Shown here one piece after another: positions 24,378 through 37,500 of a DNA stretch of 64,000 nt (position 1 is the first letter of the stretch; the number at the start of each line of letters is the position of its first letter). Below the pieces are notes generated by a model, which was not told the origin of the DNA, did no database searches, and saw only the letters and a list, made by a program, of their open reading frames with translations. Where the stretch lies: assembly GCF_040939455.1 (NCBI RefSeq), contig NC_134106.1, positions 85,009,001 through 85,073,000 on the forward strand. The letters run 5' to 3'. Position numbers and translations under genes: made by a program. This DNA comes from Microcebus murinus (Eukaryota > Chordata > Mammalia > Primates > Cheirogaleidae).

Positions 24378-24715
24378 AGTGATTCTCAGTGTGTGATTTC
24401 CAGACCAGGACCAGCAGCACCTGGGAACTTGTTAGAAATACAAACTGTTGGGTTTCACCCTCAGCTCTACTGGGTCAAAATTATGGGGGTGGGACCAACA
24501 GTCTATGTTTCAATAAACACTCTTGGGGAAAAAAAATACTCTAGGGGAAATTGGTGCCCTGACCAACTGACCAATTGTTACTATACCACTTGAGAGGGAA
24601 CATGTTAGAAGGGCACAGGCCACCTGAATCAGACCCTCTGGATTGGAGTGCAGCCATTCAAAAAGACCTCCAGGGGATTCAGATATCCACATGAGGTGAG
24701 AACTGCTGTTCTGTT
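24378..24715 (-). mobile_element. MER5-type hAT MITE, one or two copies
   Basis: 'tagtgattctcagtgtgtga', 'ccagcagcacctgggaactt' and 'gttagaaatacaaactgttg' follow MER5A read in reverse. A second similar piece (about 24600-24715) ends 'gaggtgagaactgctgtt', matching the same inverted end. It may be one element with an insertion or two neighbouring fragments. MER5 is a non-autonomous hAT-Charlie relative that lost activity long ago. Confidence 0.75.
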
Positions 24716-26780
24716 CCAGAGGCACTCAGCCTTTTCCATCTGTCTGCATGGTAATGATGTACTGTTTCTACATAGCACTCTAATTATGCTTTATGCTTTA
24801 CACTTTACATAGCTGATTCAAATATTCTCAATTTTTGTATTTTATAAAAGTTCCATCAGTTGTAAATATTACTATTCCTCTATTTCTTGTTGATATATGG
24901 AATGTTATTTTTGGAAGTGCAGTTACTATAACTTCAGAGAAATAGACTCTTATGAATCCTTCCTACTAAAATAAATAATATTCACCTTAGATATATAAAT
25001 TGTTATATGTTCATGGAAAATTGTTTTATTTACTTATGGACTTGCTAACGTATTGACATATACATATGTTTTAGGTCATTTAGGTTATTCTAATTCAGAT
25101 TTCTTGCTTAACTAATAAACAATCTTTGATTTGGTTGCTCCATAATATGACACCATTTTCAAGGAAAAATACCTAAAAATAGTTTCTCATTGTACATTTG
25201 TGCAGTTTTGTCCTTGAATTGGCAAGGTCACAGACGATAGTTCCAAAATTGCTTATTCTCTATGTCTGTATAAGGAAGGCTTCAAGGCCTGGCAATGTGA
25301 GCCTCGACTTTGAGTCCACCTTGGTGGTAAATTTGGGGGAAAATTCCAATGAGAAAAGAGAAGGTGATACTATGGACAGAAAAACCAGATTAAATTCCAC
25401 AAAAGGTGAGAGAACCACAGTAGCACATGGACAAGCTCAATCACAAACCTTGAGAAGATCTGGGTCATGTCTCACTCATTCACTTTTTACTGAACAAGCT
25501 AAACACTATGACAAACTCATTTCACACTGCTATCTGGTAGCCTTAACCACTTTCAAGGAAGACATATTTTTGAGTCATTGTAATTCACATGAATTTAATA
25601 CACCTTAGAACATGAATCAAAGAGAAGAGAGTAAAAGTCTCTTTCTTACACTTATTTAGGTAGTACTTATTTAGGAGGCTTCTAGGAATAAATGGATGAC
25701 TCATAGATGACTCAAAATTGTTTCTAAGATCCTCTTCCTTAAGCCATTGCTAATTTCCTGAGATTTGCTAGGGAGTCAAACTGAACTCATTACCTTACTC
25801 CACAGTAATAATCCATCACATTTTTTTCTTATTTCAGACATAATCTGCTTTAAATACTTTATCAATGACTACACAAATTGGATAATGTGATGGACATTCT
25901 GCTCGCGTAATACATATTTGAAGCACATATTACATCAACTGCTATCTGTCATCTGCCATCTCCCATCCACCTCCGGCTCACGATCATCTCCATCATCAGG
26001 TACACAGCAGTCTGTCAGATAGAGCCGGCATCTTCCTTTGTGTTTCTACCTTCTTACTCCAGCTACCTCCCAACAGTCTCCCCATCCTGTATCTCTTCTT
26101 GCTTCTCTGTTCTACACCAATAACACTTCTAAACTGTTAATTTGTATCAAGTTTAGATTGGCTCACTCTTTTCATCTTACTCACCTAACATGAGTCTTCG
26201 GTGTTATTTTCTGCTTCTTGAATAAGCCAAGAGCATACTCATTTCCTTGCTTATTTTCAAGTCTGTCTTTCATGTCAGGTAACATTCTTCCTTTCTCCAG
26301 TTTTCCAAAGTTCCTCATGTCTTAAGACCTCTCTTGCGTCATAGGTCCTTGGATGATACTTTCCTAACAAACTCAGTCAAACATTAATATCTTCGGTTTT
26401 TTAATGTAACCAATGCTTATTGTCTGAAATACCATTTAGGAAATTTCTTATATTCAATGTAAAACCTTGTTGAGCATTCTGTGATTTTAGGACATAGGCT
26501 TCCTAAGGTAAGGGACTGCGCTGGTCATTTTGAGGACCTATCAACCTCAAATAATGTGATTTGCATATGGGCACCAGTGCACCAGACACTCAAGAAGTTA
26601 ACTCATTCAGGACACATTTGTCCCCTACTGTTTTCCAGTTTTACTTGGAACAAATTGAAACCAGTGCTTGCATGGAGGGAATTGATTCTGACGTCACTGT
26701 TTTTGAGTGCTTAAGTTTATCCTTGCACTTAGGTGATAAAAATACATTGGGAAAGAGGTACTTAAGGATGCAACTACTTT
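24716..26780. other. Anonymous AT-rich sequence
   Basis: No gene recognised. The stretch at about 26240-26600 has weak similarity to the 3' end of L2 but is too diverged to call. The 136-codon frame at 25198-25608 begins at TTG and shows no domain. Confidence 0.4.
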
Positions 26781-27600
26781 CTTTCCTTCCCTATTTTTAC
26801 ATACACTTTTATTTTATACCAATTTTAGGTTGACAGAAAAATTATGAAGATAGTACAGAGAGTTTCCATATACCCAATACCCATTTTCCTCCATTAAACA
26901 TCTTATGTTAGTGCCATGCATTTGCTATAATTAGAAATCCAATATTGCTACATCATTACTAACTCTTCATATTTCCTTTGGCTATTATTGTAGACTTCAG
27001 TAGTTTCTCAGACTTTCCTTATTTATGATGACCTTGACACTTTGGAAGAGCACTGGTCAGGTATTTTGTATAATGTCCCTCAGTTGAGATTTGTCTGATG
27101 TTTTTCTCATCATTAGAGTGGGATTACTATTTTCTCTTTGGAAGACCACAGAGTGCCACTCTCATCACATCATGTCAAGGGTACACACACTTTCACCATG
27201 ACTTCTCACTGTTGATATTGACCTTGACCACTGGCTGTGGCAGTGCTTGTCAGGTCTCTACACTGAAAGTTTTTGTTTTACTCTCTCTTTCCATATAGCA
27301 CTGTTTACAAGAAAGTCACTAGGGCAGCTCACACTTAAGGGTGGGGAATTATGCTTCACCTCTTTGAGGGCAGAGTATTTACATAAATTATTAATATTTA
27401 GAATTCTTCTGGGTGGAAGATCTATTTTCCCCCACTTATTAATTCATTCAATTATTTATATGAGTATGGGCTTATGAATATTTATTTTTTACTTTGGACT
27501 ATCATCCAATACTACTCTATTTATTTTGCTGCTCAAATTATTCCACCTTTGGGTATTGGGAGCTGTTGATTTTATGTACCTTTGATCTACCCCTGTAACT
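26781..27600 (-). repeat. Old L1-class remnant
   Basis: The phrase 'ttttaggttgacagaaaaat' followed by 'tagtacagagagtttccata' and 'atacccaatacccattttcc' recurs in similar form at 38763-38850 and is common in old mammalian L1 copies. Several downstream phrases, such as 'gaccttgacactttggaaga', continue the same repeat. Orientation is inferred and the family is not assigned. Confidence 0.45.
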
Positions 27601-27601
27601 C

Positions 27602-27619
27602 TGTGTGTGTGTGTGTGTA

Positions 27620-27667
<48 letters not shown>
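27602..27667. repeat. Compound (TG)n(GA)n microsatellite
   Basis: A (TG)n tract with one 'tatg' interruption passes directly into (GA)n. The purity suggests it is young and length-variable. The minus-strand 'HTHTH/SLSLSL' frame across it is an artefact. Confidence 0.97.
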
Positions 27668-27672
<5 letters not shown>

Positions 27673-27879
27673 AGCACTTCCTTACTCTTTTAACACTACA
27701 AGATTCTCCATGCTTATTTTACATATTTTCTGCTTAGTCTTAGAATAAATTATTCCTCCAAGAAGCCCTGGCTCTTTTCATTGGATAATGGTTATTAGAA
27801 ACCCAGACTTGGGCAGGTGTGATGCTTCCTCACTTTTTGCCCCTCCCCTTGAGCAGGGATCAGGATCAGTGTTAGAGTA

Positions 27880-28412
27880 AGAAAGCATATATAATTATCA
27901 TACTTGTAATGCTTGGGTAAATGAAAACATATGTCTGTACAAAGACTGTATGTAAATGCTCATAGCTGTTTTATTCAAAGTAATAAAAAAAGGCAGCAGA
28001 TCAAATGTACCTTAACTTGTGAATAAACTATGTAATATATATAGCCAAAACAAACATGTAAAAAAGGAACAGACTATAGATATGTTATAGATACATGCAA
28101 CAATGTGTATGGATCTCAAAAGCATTGTGCTGATTTAGTCAACCTACAGAGAGAAATTCTATGAACTGAATGATTCCATTATATGACCTTCCAGAAAAGG
28201 AAAAGCTGCTGAGACAGAAGCCAGATTAGGGGTTGCAGGGATTGGGAGTAGGGGGAGAAGACTGACCTCAAAGGGAACACAAGGAAACTTTCTGGCATAA
28301 TGAGAATTTAAATATTGACTGTAGTGGTAGTTACGTAATAACAAACATTTGTTCAAACTTAAGGGTGCATTTTATAATTTTATAAATTATACCTCAAGAA
28401 AAAAGAAAAATA
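27880..28412 (+). repeat. Old L1 3' end
   Basis: The order 'tgctcatagctgttttattc', 'aaagtaataaaaaaaggcag', 'ctatgaactgaatgattcca', 'ggggttgcagggattgggag' and 'aaattatacctcaagaaaaa' is that of the ORF2 end and 3' UTR of an old (L1M-type) element. It is strongly decayed and no frame survives. Confidence 0.75.
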
Positions 28413-30540
28413 AGCAATACATTTTAAGATCCACTTTTTAGATAGATCTTATTTTTAAGCATATTGTTGTGAATCATCTGAGTGTTTACTTATAATGAAC
28501 TTCCACATTATTTTAGGTCAGCATTTGTGCTTTCAGATTCATTAGCACCAAGCAATTTAACTTTGATATCTCTGTCTAATGAGAAGAGCACAGAAGAGAC
28601 TTGATAGGAAAATGATGATGTCATGCTGAGTGAAATATAATGACTTCCACAAGTTGAGCATGATACCCAGCACAGAAAAAGTATTCCAGAAAAAATAATT
28701 ACTATGATTTATGTTGCTATTGTCACAATTAGGTATTTATCAATAAATTATGCAAAACAACATGAGTCCCTGGAAAATGGCAAATGCTCAGACAAAACTT
28801 TGGTGTTTTATGAGGTTATTATTGAATTTATTAATGTTTAAAAAGAAGAATATAAACCAAGATTCAAGTTATAAAAAATATACAATAATAGTGAAGTCAG
28901 CATAAAATTGAAACTTTTATTCTCTAAATCTAATTCCTTTTTTCTGTCATCTTCTACAACTGTAAGGGTTCAGATTGTGAAAGGTGACTTTCAGAAAACC
29001 TAAAAAGATAATTTTTAAAGTAGTGTATTACTTTAATGGAGAAAAGACAAAGAAGAATTATAAACATTGTTGAGTTCTGAACACTCTACTTGTTAAAAAA
29101 GTAGGTAATTTACAAAAAAAAGGGCATCAATTTTGAAAGTACAGTTTAATGCATTTTGACAAATGTATACTACAATTACAAATGTGGGCAACAGATCACA
29201 GTAATGGTATGATAACTGTGACTTTTTCACCAGTAGAAATCAGAGGTAATTTTATATCACATTATAGTTTCTGCAGATATCTCAAAATACCATTTACACT
29301 GATCATTACTTTAAAATCACAGCAGTTAATTGGCACTCTGCTATATCTCATTTAATACATTAATAATTAGGCACGAGTACAAATATGTTTTTAAAATTAT
29401 TTTAATAAAATTATTTTAATGTAATTTGTTTTTTTCTTATCCTACATATTTTATTTTATTCATTTAAACAATGTACATACACATTTAAGAAAGTCTTGCA
29501 GCAAATGTCTGATTTTGAACCCACTTCTGAAGTGTTTGCACAGAGCTCTCAGCCAGAGCATTTATTCTAAATTGTCAATCTGTTGAGTTCCTTGAGTCAA
29601 ACAACCAGTTTGCTTCTTTCTGGAATCAGTCCCTTCACTTGATGCCTTGGGAAAGGCAATGGCCTTTCTGTTTAAATTGGATAACGATACTTCCTTGGCT
29701 AAAATTTTCGGATGAATAGAATGAGTGGGCATGCATGAGAGCCCCCAGTCCCCCTGAGGCAAGTTCTGGGCCAGGGAGGAGGCTACGAACCCATTCTTTA
29801 GTGGAGAGTTTTTCTCTTCTACTGGTTTGTATGGACAGTGCCTCTGTCTGACTGGCAGTTCACCCATCAGCAGGAGACAGCGAACAGCACAGCTCTCCCA
29901 GGGCTTTCCAGGAATGATACCCAGCTACATGAGTTAGAAGAGCATCAAGGCAATTTGCATAAGATCTGGTATTTGTGCATAAAACTATATTGGCTACTTT
30001 CAAGTAATTTTAAGGTTCATTTCTGATTGCTGCATTGAGGGGTATGGCATCCTGATTTCTTCCTCTGCCTTCCTTTGCCCTATAACTTCTATAAACACAA
30101 GAAACTGAATTGGCAAATTGAGATGGGAGAGAAAGCACAGAGCACAGGAATATGAGCCGGGGTCATACGCCAGCTCCCTTCTCTCTCCAGTAATACTCTA
30201 TGCCCCATCTACAGTATAGAATAACTGAGACACCAGGCATGTCGTTTCTTGATCATCCTTAAATTCATTAATATAGATCCAACTCCTCAGGCCTCTGTAT
30301 TTGGTATTTGCTCTCCCTGGAATACTTTTCTCCAGATACTCACTGTCTACCAATTAGATTTGCAAGATTTTACAAATAAAAATACAGAACATCCACTTAG
30401 AATTAAATTTCAGACAAATAATAATTTTATATATACATACACTTTTTAAAAAGAAGTCTGTTTCATGCAATATTTGAGACATACTTCTACTGAAAGAATT
30501 ATTCATCATTCACCTGAAATTCAAGTTTAACCGGATCTTC
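28413..30540. other. Anonymous AT-rich sequence
   Basis: No gene or nameable repeat. The minus-strand frame at 29562-29867 (101 codons, ATG start) has no recognisable domain and is most likely chance. Confidence 0.45.
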
Positions 30541-30730
30541 TATATTTCATCTGCAACCCTACTTCAAGTCCCTTATGTCTTTGTTCAAATGTCACTTACT
30601 ATGATAGCTCTTTGCAGACCACTCTGAATCTAAAAGTGCCCTTCCTATTCCTGTGTCTACTGTGCTCTGCTTTGCCTTTGAGTTCACAATATTTACCACT
30701 GCCTGACATATTATCATATATTTCTTCATT
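30541..30730 (+). repeat. L2 LINE 3' part, before an insertion
   Basis: 'caagtcccttatgtctttgt', 'tcaaatgtcacttactatga' and 'cctgacatattatcatatat' follow the L2 3' end. It continues at about 31041 after an inserted stretch. Confidence 0.7.
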
Positions 30731-31040
30731 TGGTGCCGCAGTCAGGGTCCCAGCAGTACACAGAGGGCACGTTCAAAGGAGTAGAGTTTAATAAGGAACT
30801 ATTTACAACTATTTAATAAGGAACTATTTACTAAGGGCAGTGTTTAAGGGAGACCATGGAATGATGAAGACAGACAGAGCTGGCCCCACCACAGCTGGGC
30901 CTAAAGGGGCTATGGAGGGGGTGGTCACCAGCACCCACAGAGAGTCATGGCTATGGGAGAAGTCTGTCTGACAACAGGCTGGAAAGGCTGATGGCACATG
31001 CCCACCACACCTGGCTAATGTCAGTATTCCCTGCTGGAAG
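30731..31040. mobile_element. Unassigned element inserted in L2
   Basis: About 310 bp interrupt the L2. The insert begins 'ggtgccgcagtcagggtccc', is GC-richer than its host, and contains a 24-bp internal tandem step ('tttaataaggaactatttac' at 30787 and 30811). It looks like an interspersed repeat, but I cannot name the family, and a clear target duplication is not visible. Confidence 0.45.
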
Positions 31041-31135
31041 GGAAGCTCCATGGTGCCCACAATTTTACTCTGCTCACTGCTCTATCTTCAGCCCCTGAAA
31101 AGTGCCAGCAATATAGTAGGTGCTTAATAAGCATT
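31041..31135 (+). repeat. L2 LINE 3' end, after the insertion
   Basis: 'aagctccatggtgcccacaa', 'cactgctctatcttcagccc' and 'agtaggtgcttaataagcat' match the last part of L2, whose usual end is a 'tagtaggtgctcaataaatg' phrase. It continues the piece at 30541-30730. Confidence 0.75.
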
Positions 31136-31866
31136 TGATGAAAACATGAATATGTTTGCCCGGTATATTCAGCTAAGCCATGGTTGAATTTGATGAAGTA
31201 GGCCAGGCTAGAAGAAGCTGTTCCCAGTCTTGTCTGTGTTAGAGTGAGGCAATCACTTAAGAGACAAAAGCAGGGTTAGTTTCCAGGAATAAGTCCGTTC
31301 CATCTCTTAGAGCCTGGTCTGACAGCAGGTCCAGTCTAGACGGGAAGTTGGCATCAGGTCACCCAACAGGTACAGTGGAGTCATCTTCATGGAACGGTAG
31401 AACAATACCAAGAAACACAAGGGAGCAGTCATATTTAGAAATGTAGGTGAGTGTCTTGCATCAAGGAGGTGGACAGCAAGTACCATCACCCCACCATTGG
31501 GAAATTTCCAGAACTAGACTCTAGGAAGGAGGGATGAGAGTGAAATGGATAAGAGAATGGAGGGCCAATGTCCCAACTAGAGGACGCTCTCACTCCTGGA
31601 GCTGGAACTTTGATATTCTAATCCAGAATGCAGTTATCAGAGTTGAGCTAGAAAGTGGAGAGAGCATCAGGATACCCAGGTAGAAGTCAGGTGAGGAAGC
31701 TTGAAAGCGGAGGCCAGGAGTGGCCCTGCAGTGAGGGGGACTTCATGGTGAGCCTCAGCATTAATGTTCATCACTTCATACTCTTCACCAAGGATTATGT
31801 GGGGGTTGAGCTGCTGGGTGGGGGGCCATGGCCAGCACCTTAGAAATGGAAAGCAGAGAAGGGGGG
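31136..31866. other. Anonymous sequence
   Basis: Nothing recognised; moderate GC content. Confidence 0.45.
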
Positions 31867-32005
31867 TGACTAATATTTATTGAGTGCTTGCATTGTGCCA
31901 GATGGAGCTCTGAGTTCTTTATGTTTTTTCTCATTAAATTCTCGTAATTACTCTGTGGTGTCCATGCTATTTTTTTCATTTTATAGATGAGAAAACTGAC
32001 ATTCA
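31867..32005 (+). repeat. MIR fragment
   Basis: 'ttattgagtgcttgcattgt', 'tctcattaaattctcgtaat' and 'cattttatagatgagaaaac' follow the MIR 3' region in order. Confidence 0.8.
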
Positions 32006-33971
32006 AGTTCAAAGCCTTACACAAAGTGTATTGAATGTCTCTTTCTATATTTCTTTCTGATGAAAGAATAATGTTGGCTTCTAAAGAGAACTTTCTTCCA
32101 GTACTTACTTGTACCCATTTCTGCTGAAATGAAGCTGTTCCTTTTATTATGACACCAGGCTGGATAATTCCCTAGATGTATCAAATAATGGCAGAATACA
32201 AGTCCATGTATTTGCAGGACAGCTTAAAAGATTTCTTGCCACTGATTACAGGTGATTTATGGCAAAGAATGTTTTAACAGTATTGCATTAAGGAGATAAT
32301 GATACTCAAAAATGGCCTGATGTGTTATCAAGGAAGAAGGCTTGGATATTGAGATGGGTCAGGGGTTGTCCTGACACGTGGGATCCTAGGATCTATAAAT
32401 ATCGAATGGTGGTTTTTGTAACTTAAAGCCTGGGAACCACTGTGTGAGTAGCTTTAAATTCAGCTCAGGAAATCACCTTCCAAATCAACCAACATGGCTT
32501 TCAGATCCTCAGAGCACATTCTAGAAAGTTTCTATTTTACAACTTCCTCTAAGACAGACTTATACTTGTCTTCCCACTCCCAATCTAAGCACCTCCATAC
32601 CTTGACTCCCCTCAGAAAGGGAAAATGAGTTGAAGGGGAACTTTTTTTAAATAGCATACCTGCCCAAGGTATTGTTAATGCAAAGTAGTTATCCTAACTC
32701 TCTAATCCTCTCAAGGCTTATAAATTAGAGAAAACATAGCACTAAAAGTGGCAATGTTGGAAACGACGATTATTTGGTCTTGTAGCGAACCATTCATTTG
32801 AACTCTTTTACACTAATCAAGATAGATTGCTTTTCTTTTAAAGACTTCTAATTACTTTCATGTTAATTATTTATATTTACCAAGTGTTTTGTGATTGTTC
32901 GTTAGCGACTAGCCTGGTGAGGTTCCTCATGGTGTTAAATACTGATTTACAAACCTGGCAGTGGTGCACTGCCTCTGGCCTGCCCACCCCACCCTTGGCT
33001 TAAGCCCTTCCTCCCCAGCACAGATCTTCACCCCCAGAGGCTTGTCATTGTCAGCAATGCTAAAAATGGAACAACATCACAGGGTCTTATATTGCCAGGG
33101 TGCCTTCCATCTAAAAACCCTTGGCTTTAATCATAGATGCATGGAATTTGTATTTCTAGAAGGACCTTGAACATACTCCTACCACATGCTGCATAAGTAT
33201 GTCTCTATCATCACTGAGCAAGTTGAGTCAATTACACAACGCCTGTGTACCTACTGCTTACACTCAAAGCAGACGTCGCTAATCCACATTGGAGGTGTCT
33301 GGCTGATCCTATATCCAAGTATAATGTTTCTTAACACGGTGCTCCAAGCAATTTCCTCCAGTTGATTGGTTTCTGTGTCCAGTGCCGATTCATACTTATC
33401 ATCCCCTGTCGGCACTCAGAACACCTTGGCGAAGATCAGCTTATTCCCCTTCAAGACAGCCCGGTCCACAATTAACTCTGATTGTGGGAGCAGTTCTTTG
33501 CAAATGCGCCTCCACAATATAGCCTGTTAAAGTGGCAAAATGTCATCCTCTTACCTGTTCCTTTATCTGCCTTTTCTTATCCACTCTGCTTTACCTCTCT
33601 TTTATCCTGCGGCTTGACAACATCAACTCCAATCACGGTGAAAAGGAGATATGATATAATTGCTCGTATTTTATAGGTTCTGTTTTATTTTTCAGAACTA
33701 TTCAAGTCTTAAAAATAAGCAATCTTGGAGGTTTTGATGGTGACACTGAGGATCATCCAGGCAAGAAAACAAAGGCTTTTACATTTCTTTTTTAAAACTG
33801 TCATAGAAGGTCACCGTGGGAGCACCAAAAGGTAAAGAATTTAAAAAGAATTCAGAGTTGAAACTTGAGCTGAATTTTTAAAGGCCAGAGGATTTTTTCC
33901 AGACAGAGGATGGAGGAAGCACATGTTAAGGAGAGTCAGGGATGTGTGGCTTCCTGTTAAAGGTTTTCTAA
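32006..33971. other. Anonymous sequence
   Basis: No gene or recognisable repeat. The AT-rich, apparently repeat-free part at about 32640-32940 would be a reasonable place to look for conserved non-coding sequence, but nothing in the bases themselves proves that. Confidence 0.4.
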
Positions 33972-34142
33972 TCCTGTTCTCAAAGGTAAGCTGGAGGGGT
34001 CATTACACCACAGACTGCTGTGCTCCAGCCCGGAATGTCTGATTCCATAGGTCTCGGGTGAAGCCTGAAAATTTACATTTGTAACGAGTTCCCCTGCAAC
34101 ACTGGTGCTGCTGGTCCAGGGACCTCACTTTGAGAACCACTG
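33972..34142 (+). mobile_element. MER5A-type hAT MITE
   Basis: 'ctgattccataggtctcggg', 'aaatttacatttgtaacgag', 'tgctgctggtccagggacct' and the inverted end 'ctttgagaaccactg' follow MER5A in order. The left end 'ctgttctcaaaggt' is degraded. Open minus-strand frames overlapping it are not genes. Confidence 0.85.
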
Positions 34143-34391
34143 TTCTGGTCTTGCACGCCCAGGTGCACCTGCCCCCATTTCCCAAAGGCAGTGTCTTCTT
34201 TTCTGTCTGGCTTTCCTGCTAAGCAGTGAACACAGAAAAGGGTCAGGATGAACATACTGCTCAGGCGAAACCTGGAATCTTTGCCAGTCCAGCAAGGTCA
34301 TCTGTGTCAACTTAGCAAATGTGCACTTACAGTGGGTCGAATTGGCAATTGTTAGGAGTGAGGCTGCAGGGCAGAGATAGAAAGCACAACT

Positions 34392-34537
34392 GGTTCAGTT
34401 AGTTCCAATTTATTGGTGAGTACATGTGGTGTTTGCCTTTCCATTCTTGTGATACTTCACTTGTAACCAAGATGTTTATACCTCCATAATCTGCAATACT
34501 CTGAAACAAAATAAAATTTAAAAAAAAAAAAAAAAAC
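34392..34537 (+). mobile_element. Short L1 insertion with inverted 5' part
   Basis: The first part (34392-34461) is the reverse complement of the end of L1 ORF2 and start of the 3' UTR: it reads in reverse like 'aagaatggaa', 'caaacacca' and 'tactcacca', matching 52624-52690 of the intact L1 here. The second part (34462-34518) is in sense orientation, carries 'acctccataatctgcaatac' like the L1 3' terminus, then AATAAA-like and a poly(A) run to about 34536. Target duplications 'aagcacaact' lie at 34382-34391 and 34538-34547. This is the structure produced by twin priming. Confidence 0.85.
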
Positions 34538-34547
34538 AAGCACAACT

Positions 34548-37500
34548 AGTAAGGGAGGTGGTGGGGAGATGGTGAGGGCAGCGCCAGGGCAGGGTGGAGG
34601 AGCCTCCCTTGTAAAGTCGTGCAGTGGGGTTGAGAGCCTCTCTCAGCATTCACTGAGACTAGGGGCTCTGAGCCTGCAACAGCATGGAATAGAGTGGCCT
34701 CTTAACAAAAGTCATCCTCACCGTCGCTGGGTAAATTAATCGGTGTATCTCCTTTTCTCCTTTCATCTAATGACAGCATTTCTTGTATTTATTTATCAGT
34801 CACTTTAAGAGCTGTTCACCCCCAAATTCTCATATGCTCTTTTCTCCATCTCCCCAGCCACTTTCCTGCTTCCAATTCTCATTGTACCTGCCTTTTAATG
34901 AGATTCCAGAGTAAATGATAGTAATATTTTAGCTCTACAAACTATCCCTGTTTTGCCAACACTAATGCGATGAAAAATCTTTTACTTTGAATTAAGACCA
35001 TTCTGTGCCTCAGTGCGGTGTTTAGTATAATGAAGCAATTCATAAGCCACGAGCCTGGCCTGGTGAGTGATGCTATAGTTGGAAATCTGTAGGATTGGCC
35101 TCACTCTCTATGAGCCTCCTATCATGCAAACAGCTCTAGAATTTCACTTGCTCAAGCAGTTCTCTTTCTCCCTAATCTGGTCTTCACTTCAGAGACCACA
35201 GAACACTGACAAAGAAGATGATGCCAGATCCATCTCACAAAGGGAGTTTAAAGGGGAGAAAGCTGCAGAGAGGAGGAAAGGATGTTGACAGTTGAAGTAG
35301 CTGCATATCATACTTTGTTCCATTTGCTTTGGGGGCACTTTATAGAGACACATGTGGCAAGTTCCTAATGGATTATCTTTGCAATGCCTTGTTTTTGCTG
35401 TGTTTTTCCTGGGAGGGAACTTTTGGAGACATGCTAATTCCTCTGACTGGGGGAGGTTGAGAAGTCACATTCCCTTTCATTGCTGGTTTGGAGCTGGTGG
35501 CTGTCTTTTGCATCCAGATGGCATTTGTCCTCTTGGTCCAGGTTGATGGCTTTTTGGGGGGAACCTAAATGTCACTTCCATATTATGTCCAAGGCTTTTT
35601 CCCCCTGGAGTTGATGTGAGCAAGTGTTGTCAAAACTCTTCCTCTCCTCTCCAAAGGTAGCCACATACTTAATCAGAAGGATCATGTGTATACAAACCAA
35701 GAGGGCAAACCACCAAGGTGGAGTTGGGCAGAGGAGAAAACATTCTTGAAATTGTGCAGAAACATTCTTTACATGCTATTTTTTAAAGAAACAGTTGATT
35801 TAGTTTGTAGCTCAACAGATCATATTTGTTTCTATTCCCATGCTCTCATTACAGTGATTTCTGTACTTCTCAATAATTATTGCAATCTAAATGCGTTTTA
35901 GAACAGCCCAGCAGTTACCACTTACAATGAGATTGTGTTGTTACTTGGTGATTCCACCAGATCTTCTTCCCCTTCACCAAGCATTAAAGTGGTATTAGGT
36001 ATATATTTTCATTTAAAATTAAAGTGAATTTTCACTGGTTTTGCACTCAGCTTTTAAATTGTCCCTTAAGTGGCTGAGGACTCTCTGGGAGCTGGGGGTG
36101 TTTCAAAACCCCGGTCAAGACATGCTAATCAGTGTGGTTCCCTTTCTAAAGCTCTGCTTTTTATTCCCTTTGCCTGGCTAATTACAAATGAGTCCTAAAT
36201 ACATCACAGGCCAAAAAAATTAGAAGAGGCCAAAGACACAAGTGAACCCTGACAAGAAGCCTCTATGTTCTCACTTCTCTTAGTCACTGGGCCTTTGTGG
36301 CCGGGGACAGCTGTTGCAGAGAAGAAAACAGGACATCTAGGGCCTCGAGGGAAATGCCAGTTGGACTACATTAATCTTTTTGCTTAAAATCCGGGCAGCT
36401 TATCTTTTCTGAAGGTTCTCCTGAGTAATAAGAAGTATACTTATTATTGCAAATTCTGCCTCATAAGAGCTTTTGTCTAGTGTCATTTTATATTTATGCA
36501 TTTTCTTTCTCTTCCCTTCACCAACCTTCCTACCAAGCAAACCCAGCACATGTTTGGCTCTCAGTCAGTTCTTCTTTGGGTGTAAAAGTCTTGGCATTTC
36601 TGTCTCGGTTTTGGCCACAGGAAAGAGCATTTTTCAATAATGCCACTGAAATGCTGCTTTCTCTACTCCAGCACTTTATCTGGCAAAAGAATTTGCTGGG
36701 ACTAGACCCAAAGAAAATGGAAAAAGAAAATGGGAAATGGCTCTGGGAGGCACTGTGCCAGCCCCTCCGCTCTTGCAATCCTGCATCTCATCACTTCTCT
36801 TTCCAACCTGCTAGTTCTTCACCCTGGAGGGTCTTTGCATTTCTCACAAGAAGAGCTAGTCTCCCCGACACCAAGCCATTGAAACTCCCTTTGACTCTAC
36901 TTTCTTCCCACGTCAAATATTTGGAACTGTGACAACCCTCCTGCTAGGGAGAAGCCATCATCTCAGTACTCTATCCAAAGAGGTAGCCAGCCATGAACAG
37001 GACCCTTGCAGAAACCGGACTCTCCAGCGTCACATGTAAACTCATGTGAAGCTGCATTTCCATCTCATTTTCTCTAGTGAATTTCACCCTCTTCATGGTG
37101 TGCCCTGCCCCATGTGTTATCTCCTCTTCCTTTATCTCAATTTCTACTCAATGGATGCAAGCTGTTCTCCCAGACCTGCTTCTACTTTCCAGCTGTTTCT
37201 GATTGCTTGTCACAGGCGAGTGCTGGTGAGAAAGCTGATGGTGGAGATGAGGTGTTGCAATGGAAGTGGAAATATCTCTTCTTCCTGAGAAAGCCTAGAT
37301 TCTCCCTCTAGTGTGGATGGGTTTTAGAACACCCTCCACGCTTTCTTCCTTTTGTCTTTGGCCACCAAATAATGGCCTGGTGAAAGTTCTACATCTGCCA
37401 TCTGACCTATTGCTTCAGGCTGGTTCTGCCCACCCCAGCACCACTGATCCATTGTAACACAGCCCAAGTACACCAAAGACCACTGGAGGCTCTCTAAGGC

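Noticed and set aside
25198..25608. 136-codon plus-strand frame
   Set aside because: TTG start, no domain, no splice or homology cue.
29562..29867. 101-codon minus-strand frame with ATG
   Set aside because: The start context is weak, the peptide is not recognised, and it lies in anonymous sequence; chance is the simplest explanation.
36447..36932. 161-codon plus-strand frame
   Set aside because: It starts at TTG, overlaps an antisense frame, and has no domain or coding signature.
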